Shown: piece by piece, positions 30,807 to 36,042 of the stretch
Position numbering within the stretch: the first letter of the stretch is position 1
Layout: the number at the start of each line of letters is the position of its first letter
Assembly (NCBI GenBank): GCA_030152805.1
Contig: JASLIG010000068.1
Span: forward strand, 1-36,042
Source of the DNA: Solirubrobacterales bacterium
GTDB lineage: Bacteria; Actinomycetota; Thermoleophilia; Solirubrobacterales; 70-9
Direction: 5' to 3'
Length of the DNA: 36,042 bases
The notes under the pieces: model-generated
Database searches by the model: none
Told to the model about the DNA's origin: nothing
Seen by the model: only the letters and a program-made list of their open reading frames with translations
Translations under genes and position numbers: made by a program

Positions 30807-32110
30807 CGCCCCACCCGCTCGAGGCCGATCAGGTAGATCGCCCAGAAGGCGAGGACGAAGGCGAGGAAGGCGGCGTCGAGGCTGCCGAGCGCGACGGCGG
30901 CGAAGATCAAGCCCGAGGCCAGGGCCGAGATCGAGGTGGCGGTGAGGCCGAGGAAGCGACCTTCGCCGCGGCCGATCAGCATCCCCTCGACCAGGCCATA
31001 GAGGATGCGGGCGGGGCCGGCGAGCAGGGCTAGGGCGAGGTAGGGCGCGCTCTGGTCGTACTCGGGCCTACCGAGGAGGTCGAAGATCGAGCCGACCAGG
31101 GGGGTGAAGGCGACGATCGCGGCGGCCAGCACAAAGGGGAGGATCACGAAGATGTGCTCGCGCGCGGAGATCGCGACCGCGGCGTGTCCGTGCTTGTGCT
31201 GTTTCGAGGCGTGCGGTGTGGTGGCGAGCACGATCACGGTGCCGAGCCGCTGCGGGATCGAGAAGAGGATCAGGGCGACGTCGATGACGGCGACCGCGGT
31301 GAAGGACTCGAGGCTCGCCGCTGCCCGCATGACCAGCGGCAGGATCGCCACGCCCGCGGTGGCGAAGGCGATCCACATCGAAAAGCCGAACAGTTGGCGG
31401 GCGGAGGGCGCCCTGTCGGCCCGCTGGCGGACCCGTCGCTCCGGTGAGGTTCGCCGCACCAGGCAGATCGCGACGACGAGGCCGATCAGGTTGCCGGCGG
31501 CGAACACCGCGAAGGCGGAGAGGGGCGTGACCGCGAGGCCGGATTGCCAGAGGATCAGCAGCAGGCCCAGTTCGCCGAGCCCGGCCGCGGGCATCACCGA
31601 CGCGGCCATCCCCATCTTGCCGCGGCCCCTGAGGATCCCCATCGAGAGCAGGGTGTAGATCAGGCAACAGAGGCCGATCGCCCCCAGCGCCGCGGCCCAG
31701 GGGGAGTGCAGGATGGCCCCGGCGGCGGCGGCGACCAACACCGCCGCGACCGCGATCGGCAAAGCGCCGGCGCGGAGGGCCGATCGCACGATGGCTCGGT
31801 CATCGCTCGCCTCGCCGATCGCGAGATAGCGGGCGACGCTGTTGGGCAGGCCGCTCGAGCCGATGATCCAGGCCGAGTTGTAGATGCTCAGCACGAGCGA
31901 GAGTCGGCCGTACGCGGCCGGGGCGAGGACCGCGACGAGGATGCCGCGGAAGCCGAGCTGGGTGAGGACGAGGGCCGCGTTGCCGGCGCCGAGGACGACG
32001 GCGTCACGGCGAATGCGGCGCCAGAGCGACTGCTGCCCAGCTTCGCCCGCCGCCGGCTGCGGGGCCTCGATCCGGCTGGCCCGGGACTCAGAGGCTGGGG
32101 AGGCGTCCAT
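30791..32110 (-). CDS. Wzx-like polysaccharide flippase (MOP superfamily)
   Basis: 439-aa integral membrane protein with 12-14 hydrophobic segments, such as 'AIVAFTPLVGSIFDLLG' and 'AAFLAFVLAFWAIYLIGL'. The N-terminal 'RRDAVVLGAGNAALVLTQLG' and 'LAPAAYGRLSLVLSIYNSAW' are typical of the polysaccharide-export flippase family, which turns lipid-linked repeat units to the outer face. ATG 32110 lies 9 bp after the stop of sulfotransferase 2, so they form one transcription unit. Convergent overlap with the GT4 gene. Confidence 0.87.
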   Translation of the reverse strand: MDASPASESRASRIEAPQPAAGEAGQQSLWRRIRRDAVVLGAGNAALVLTQLGFRGILVAVLAPAAYGRLSLVLSIYNSAWIIGSSGLPNSVARYLAIGEASDDRAIVRSALRAGALPIAVAAVLVAAAAGAILHSPWAAALGAIGLCCLIYTLLSMGILRGRGKMGMAASVMPAAGLGELGLLLILWQSGLAVTPLSAFAVFAAGNLIGLVVAICLVRRTSPERRVRQRADRAPSARQLFGFSMWIAFATAGVAILPLVMRAAASLESFTAVAVIDVALILFSIPQRLGTVIVLATTPHASKQHKHGHAAVAISAREHIFVILPFVLAAAIVAFTPLVGSIFDLLGRPEYDQSAPYLALALLAGPARILYGLVEGMLIGRGEGRFLGLTATSISALASGLIFAAVALGSLDAAFLAFVLAFWAIYLIGLERVGRQSAP

Positions 32111-32119
32111 GTCGGCCGG

Positions 32120-33127
32120 TCAGGCCTCGAGCTTGGCCTTCGCCGCGCCCGCCCCGGGTCTGCCCGGAGGGACTGTGGCGTAGCCGTAGCGCTTCAGCAG
32201 CGGCAAGGTGATCGCGGTCACTTTGGCGAACTCGGCGCCGGGCAGAGCCGCTTCCCACTCGTCGTCGATCCGCATCTCCAGCCAACCGGTCTGCGATCGC
32301 ATCGGGTTGCCGGAGAAGATGTGGTGGTCACCGAGCTTGATGCGGCCGCCGGCCAGCTCATCGGGCGGCAATCGCAGGCCGCCGCCGGCCAGCTCGCTCA
32401 GCTCGTCCAGGGCGCGCGCCGGGTCGCCGACGAAGTCCTCGTAGTTGACCCTCAGGTAGCCGTTTGCCCGCCGGGCGAGCGCGTGGAACGAGAGGTTCGC
32501 CAGCGTCCACTTGAGCGCGGTGTCGGTGGGCCGGAAGCGCGGCATGTAGTTGCGCTCGCCGACGCGGCTCGGCCGCTGCTTGCTGCGCGTCCAGGAGTAG
32601 GCGACGGCGCGGCTGTCGCGGACCAGGTGGGCGATCCGCAGGTCGCGGGCCGGCATGCGGGTGAGCAGGCCCGCGAACCATGGGTCCTTGCTGGTCTCGA
32701 CGATGACCTCGGCCCCGCTCACCCGGGCGATCGCCCCGAACAGCCGTTCCAGCCAGCCGGCGTAGTAGCCGCTCGCCCCGGAGACCGTTCTCCTCTCGCG
32801 CAGGGAGGGCTGCACGGGAAGGGTGCGGTAACGGCTGGTCAGCTCGTCGACCTCGGTCAGCCGCCGCACGTCCACCTCGTCCCAGCCGCCGAACGCCTCC
32901 TCGCCGACCGCGCTCCAAAAGTCGCACTGGCGGAAGGGCAGACCGCAGCCGCACTGGACGTCCTCGATCAGGCCGCGGGTGGCCAGGTAACAGGTCTCAC
33001 CGACGCAGATCGCCCCCTGCGGCTGGCCCAGGACCCTGCCCACGAGGGTGCTGCCGCTGCGGCCGAAGCCACCGACGTAGAGCAGCTTGAAGTCGGCGGC
33101 CGTTTGGCGCGCGGAAGCGATCGGCAT
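32120..33127 (-). CDS. PAPS-dependent sulfotransferase 2
   Basis: 335 aa of a bacterial sulfotransferase branch distinct from sulfotransferase 1. PAPS loop 'KLLYVGGFGRSGSTLVGRVL' (14-33), a Cys cluster 'CGCGLPFRQCDFW' (59-71) common in this branch, 'VIVETSKDPWFAGLL' and 3'-phosphate site 'HLVRDSRAVAYSW' (Arg170, Ser172). ATG 33127 is used; GTG 33133 would overlap the polymerase stop by 4 bp and is equally possible. Its place between polymerase and flippase genes points to sulfation of the repeat unit. It gives the locus two different sulfotransferases. Confidence 0.9.
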   Translation of the reverse strand: MPIASARQTAADFKLLYVGGFGRSGSTLVGRVLGQPQGAICVGETCYLATRGLIEDVQCGCGLPFRQCDFWSAVGEEAFGGWDEVDVRRLTEVDELTSRYRTLPVQPSLRERRTVSGASGYYAGWLERLFGAIARVSGAEVIVETSKDPWFAGLLTRMPARDLRIAHLVRDSRAVAYSWTRSKQRPSRVGERNYMPRFRPTDTALKWTLANLSFHALARRANGYLRVNYEDFVGDPARALDELSELAGGGLRLPPDELAGGRIKLGDHHIFSGNPMRSQTGWLEMRIDDEWEAALPGAEFAKVTAITLPLLKRYGYATVPPGRPGAGAAKAKLEA

Positions 33128-33129
33128 CG

Positions 33130-34521
33130 TCACGCCCCGGCGCGGGCGGGCCCTGGCCGCTTCGGCCCGGCCGGCAGGGCCAGCGCCGCCGCGATCACCA
33201 TCGCCGCCGCGTAGCCGGTGGTCGTGTAGAGGAAGGTGTTGTCGGCGAGCCCGTTGACCAGGCACCCGACGAGCACCGCGGTGCCCAGGATCGCGGTGCT
33301 GTCGCCACTGGCGATGCGCCGGCGGGCGAGCGCTCGCAGCAGCATGACCACCACCGCGAGCAGCAGGACGAGTCCGACGATCCCGGTCTCGACCAAGTAG
33401 CGCAGGTACTCGTTGTGGGGCACCTGCCCGGCCGTGACGTCTTCGGAGTGGCCTTCCAGGGTGACGGTGGTGCCGATGCCCCGCCCGAGGATCGGAGCCC
33501 TTTCCCATTCGTCGAGCAGGAGTTCCCACTTGTAGAGGCGCCAGCCGAGCGAGGTCGTGCTCACTTCGGTGTTGTGGGACGCGCCCAGGTTCGTCGAGGC
33601 CTGCTCGGCGAGCCGTTCGGACCCCAACGGCGTGGCCAGAAAGCCGACTACGACGAGCGCCGCCGCCGCGTAGAAGCCGAGCGTTCGGCGCAGCGAGCCG
33701 CCGCGCACGGTGCCGAACACCGCCAGCATCGCGACCAGCGCCGCCAGTCCGCTGAAGCTGAAGGTCGAGACGGTGGCGGCGGCGAAGACCGCCGCGAGCA
33801 GGGCGTCGAGCCGCCCGCGGCCGTGATCGAGGTATCGCCAGACCGAGCCGGTACAGGCGATCGCGAAGAACATCGCGGCGCTGTTGGGGTGCACGAAGGT
33901 TCCGTTGGAGCGGATCTCGCCGTTGATCGGGATGCCGGTGTGGGTGAGGACCTGGTCGAGTGCGATCACCGCCGAGGCGACCGCAGCCACCTGCAGCAGC
34001 CGCACGACCACCGCCATGTTGAGGGCGCCGCGCGAGTTGTAGACGATCAGGCCGAGGGCGAGGATGGAGGCCTCGCGCACCGGCTCGCGAATCGTCTCCG
34101 TGGAGAGCCCGTGGTAATAGGCGGCGACCAGCGCCCAGAGGCCGAGGAAGGCCAGCGCCCAGGCGGCGAACCTGAGGCCCTCGCCGCGGCGCAGGACGAG
34201 GCCGGTCGCGATCAGGATGAAGATCAGGGCGATTCCGCCCGAGAGGTTGAGGGCGCTGGTGTGCCGGATCAGCGCCGATGAGAGCGACTCGTCGGTGACG
34301 ATTCGGACCAGCAGGGTGAAGCCGAGGAACGGCGCCAGCGGCACGTCGACGGCGATCGCGATCACGACGAGGCCCGCGAGCGGCGCCGCCCAGAGGTAGG
34401 AGTGGGCCAGCGCGGCGCCCTCGGCGACCATCACGCATACGACGGCGAGGGCCAGCAGGACCGCCTTCGGCTCGATCCGCCACGTCCATGGCGCCGGCCA
34501 TCTCAGGGAGCTCTGCTGCAC
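33130..34521 (-). CDS. Wzy-like polysaccharide polymerase / O-antigen ligase family protein
   Basis: 463 aa with about 11 membrane segments and a large external loop (~265-395). 'RSNGTFVHPNSAAMFFAIAC' (HPN at 211-213) and 'QVPHNEYLRYLVETGIVGLV' with its conserved His are hallmarks of the O-antigen ligase/polymerase family (PF04932-type). It would join repeat units at the outer face of the membrane. GTG 34521 is chosen because GGAG precedes it closely and the first helix starts soon after; the frame extends upstream to 34677 only as an antisense-like, Arg-rich stretch overlapping the next gene. It heads polymerase-sulfotransferase-flippase. Confidence 0.85.
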   Translation of the reverse strand: MQQSSLRWPAPWTWRIEPKAVLLALAVVCVMVAEGAALAHSYLWAAPLAGLVVIAIAVDVPLAPFLGFTLLVRIVTDESLSSALIRHTSALNLSGGIALIFILIATGLVLRRGEGLRFAAWALAFLGLWALVAAYYHGLSTETIREPVREASILALGLIVYNSRGALNMAVVVRLLQVAAVASAVIALDQVLTHTGIPINGEIRSNGTFVHPNSAAMFFAIACTGSVWRYLDHGRGRLDALLAAVFAAATVSTFSFSGLAALVAMLAVFGTVRGGSLRRTLGFYAAAALVVVGFLATPLGSERLAEQASTNLGASHNTEVSTTSLGWRLYKWELLLDEWERAPILGRGIGTTVTLEGHSEDVTAGQVPHNEYLRYLVETGIVGLVLLLAVVVMLLRALARRRIASGDSTAILGTAVLVGCLVNGLADNTFLYTTTGYAAAMVIAAALALPAGPKRPGPARAGA

Positions 34522-34597
34522 CTCTCCTAGTCCTTTCGAATCGTGGCGCTGCCGGGCTGACGAGCCTTGCTGGGCTGGGAAAAACCGCCCTATTTGG

Positions 34598-35854
34598 TTA
34601 ACTCTGCGGAGCCGGCTTTCTTGTGCCTCGCGACCGCCCCCGGAGGGGCTCCAGCGCCCGCAGGATCGCCAGCGCATAGCGGCCCAGCACGCCGCAACGA
34701 ACCAGCACCCTCGCCGCGTACCTGAGGCGCGACTCCTTCCCTTTGGCGTGTCCTTCCTCCGGCCCGTGTCGATCGGGGTCTTCGTGCGGCGGCATCAGGA
34801 TCTGGCGGCGGGCGAAGGCCCGCAGGTCGCCGCGCGGCATCAGCAGGCCGTCGACCAGCCCCATCTCCGCGTGCAGCTGAGCTTCGCTGCCGCGCGGGTT
34901 CGGATCGGCCAGGCGGATCGCCAGCCGATCGCGCAGGTCCAGCCCGGGAACGTCGATCGCCACCTCGTTCGCCGGTAGGCCGACCGTGCGCTGCGCGACC
35001 CTGAGCCCGGTGTGGATGACCCGCCGCAGCCGCGGGTAGTCGCGGACGACCTCATCGATGGCGCCCGCCCGCAGCTCGCCACCCCGGCTGTCCCACCAGG
35101 CGCCGATGTCAGCCGCCATGCGCAGGTCGATGAAGCCGTCCCGGGCGTAGAACAGCAGCAGGCTCGCCAGCTCATCCGCCGGCGCGGGCCGCCAGCCGGC
35201 CGGCGGATCCGCGGCCGGGGGAAGCAGTCGCTCGCGGGCAAAGTCGCGCTCGTACCAGTGGACCCGCCAGTGCAGCTCGACCGGCGGCAGTTCGCCGTGT
35301 GAGTGGGGGAGGGCGAAGTGAAGCTGCGGCAGGCCGCCGCGGTCGGTGCGATCGGCCGGGGGGCGGTAGCCGAGCTCGCGCACCACGGCGACGGCGGCTT
35401 GGAGCTGATCGGCGGCGACGAGGAGGTCGATGTCGCTGGAGAGCCTCCTGCCGGGGTCTCCGTAGATCGCCTCGCTTAGCGCCGGTCCCTTCAACGGCTG
35501 TGAGCGAATGCCCGTGGCGGCGAGCGCGGCGCTGACCCGCAGCGAGACAAGGGAGAGGAAGCCGCCGTGATTCCGCCCCGCCGCCAGCGCGTCCTCGACC
35601 GCGACCGCGAAGCCCGTCGCGGCCCGATCGCCGGCGAGCTCGAGCAGGCGCGGGCCAAGCGTCGAGAGCAGGCGGCGCACCCGCAGCGCTTCCTCCAGTC
35701 GCGACCACTCGACGTCCGCCAGGAGGGAACGCGCCAGCTCGTCCTCCTCTTCGCGCCGGGCCACCGTGCCGGCGGCGATCAGCGTGATCTGCCGTTCGGC
35801 GTCGTTCAACGGCTCTGGCGCAGGGTCATCGCCAGCAGCTGCAGGCGGTCCCAC
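34598..35854 (-). CDS. nucleotidyltransferase family protein (PF14907 type)
   Basis: 418 aa. Nucleotidyltransferase core 'SQPLKGPALSEAIYGDPGRR' followed by 'LSSDIDLLVAADQL' with the metal-binding Asp-x-Asp (141-143), then 'PPVELHWRVHW', as in the uncharacterised nucleotidyltransferase family PF14907. Members occur in lasso-peptide clusters (the pseudomycoidin pathway has one beside a kinase) and in polysaccharide loci with HprK-like kinases. Start uncertain: GTG 35854 overlaps the upstream gene by 49 bp, whereas TTG 35809 would give a 4-bp overlap and 403 aa. The C-terminus is basic. The 76 bp to the polymerase gene hold no clear terminator. It may adenylylate or otherwise tag a peptide or sugar (inference). 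Confidence 0.82.
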   Translation of the reverse strand: MGPPAAAGDDPAPEPLNDAERQITLIAAGTVARREEEDELARSLLADVEWSRLEEALRVRRLLSTLGPRLLELAGDRAATGFAVAVEDALAAGRNHGGFLSLVSLRVSAALAATGIRSQPLKGPALSEAIYGDPGRRLSSDIDLLVAADQLQAAVAVVRELGYRPPADRTDRGGLPQLHFALPHSHGELPPVELHWRVHWYERDFARERLLPPAADPPAGWRPAPADELASLLLFYARDGFIDLRMAADIGAWWDSRGGELRAGAIDEVVRDYPRLRRVIHTGLRVAQRTVGLPANEVAIDVPGLDLRDRLAIRLADPNPRGSEAQLHAEMGLVDGLLMPRGDLRAFARRQILMPPHEDPDRHGPEEGHAKGKESRLRYAARVLVRCGVLGRYALAILRALEPLRGRSRGTRKPAPQS

Positions 35855-36042
35855 GGGAACGAGTCCAGCGGCGCTTCCGACCCTTCGAAATAACCATCGG
35901 ACCCCGAGAACGGGTTCGTCCCGGTCGGGGTCGGGTCCTGCGCGTAGAGGGCGACCGAGCTCGCCCCGTCGCGGACGACGAAGCCGTAGCGCTGGGCGGC
36001 TTCGGCGATCATCCTGGTCAGCGGCGGCAGGTCGAGGGCGGC
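35806..36042 (-). CDS. C-terminal part of an unknown protein (runs off window)
   Basis: The frame is open from the window edge to a TGA at 35806, giving the last 78 residues. They contain 'RMIAEAAQRYGFVVRDGASS', 'VALYAQDPTPTG', and 'LDSFPWDRLQLLAMTLRQSR'. This ending resembles that of secreted or surface-associated actinobacterial hypothetical proteins, but I cannot name a family. It overlaps the nucleotidyltransferase gene at the 3' end, so they are probably co-transcribed. The first Met in the window (36012) is internal, not the start. Confidence 0.6.
   Translation of the reverse strand, partial: AALDLPPLTRMIAEAAQRYGFVVRDGASSVALYAQDPTPTGTNPFSGSDGYFEGSEAPLDSFPWDRLQLLAMTLRQSR

Noticed and set aside
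31544..33214. Long plus-strand ORF (556 codons)
   Set aside because: Antisense to the flippase and sulfotransferase 2; His/Asp/Gly-rich shadow composition.
18724..34568. Shared TGACGAGCCTT at 18724-18733 region and 34558-34568
   Set aside because: The match is short and on the plus strand at both places, while the gene near 34558 runs on the minus strand; likely chance.

Overview
The window is very GC-rich, densely packed bacterial DNA with many GTG and TTG starts and 4-bp stop/start overlaps. Content and style (dnaX-ybaB-recR, then a degenerate GGDEF protein and a MerR-type regulator) suggest a high-GC actinobacterium, most likely class Thermoleophilia (Solirubrobacterales-like). That placement is inference from gene content. 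No rRNA, tRNA, CRISPR array or insertion sequence was seen, and no gap between genes exceeds 300 bp; the longest is 19016-19275, which is regulatory.

Left part (1-11.3 kb), mostly housekeeping. A minus-strand group encodes a CASTOR/POLLUX-like ion channel, a NodI/DrrA-type ABC ATPase and the start of its ABC-2 permease. A 44-bp palindrome separates it from a divergent acetolactate decarboxylase. Two minus-strand membrane proteins follow, then the plus-strand dnaX-ybaB-recR operon, a degenerate GGDEF protein, a MerR-type regulator and a convergent secreted protein.

Middle part (11.4-19.1 kb), the most interesting region: a lasso-peptide (RiPP) biosynthetic cluster. Order: ECF sigma factor, small unknown protein, HprK-like kinase 1, ABC-2 exporter ATPase and permease, PqqD-like leader-binding protein (B1), transglutaminase-like leader peptidase (B2), HprK-like kinase 2, asparagine-synthetase-like lasso cyclase (C), and last a 60-aa precursor (A) with its own promoter and a strong terminator. 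The predicted core is 35 residues with an Ala1-Asp9 ring and two Cys (2 and 31). The two kinases are collinear paralogues, which suggests phosphorylation or a related tailoring step.

Right part (19.1-36 kb), an exopolysaccharide locus. A LuxR-type regulator with a pseudo-receiver sits behind a repeat-rich regulatory region and heads a tightly coupled plus-strand series: initiating sugar-phosphate transferase, aldo/keto reductase, GMC oxidoreductase, Gfo/Idh dehydrogenase, a TIM-barrel-like unknown, an Alg14/Alg13-type glycosyltransferase, a sulfotransferase, a Wzz/BY-kinase-like chain-length protein and a GT4 glycosyltransferase. Convergent to it on the minus strand are an unidentified partial gene, a PF14907-type nucleotidyltransferase, a Wzy-like polymerase/ligase, a second sulfotransferase and a Wzx-like flippase. 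Together this reads as Wzx/Wzy-dependent synthesis of a probably sulfated polysaccharide. PqqD-like, HprK-like and PF14907 proteins also occur together in other RiPP and polysaccharide loci, so the two halves may be functionally linked.
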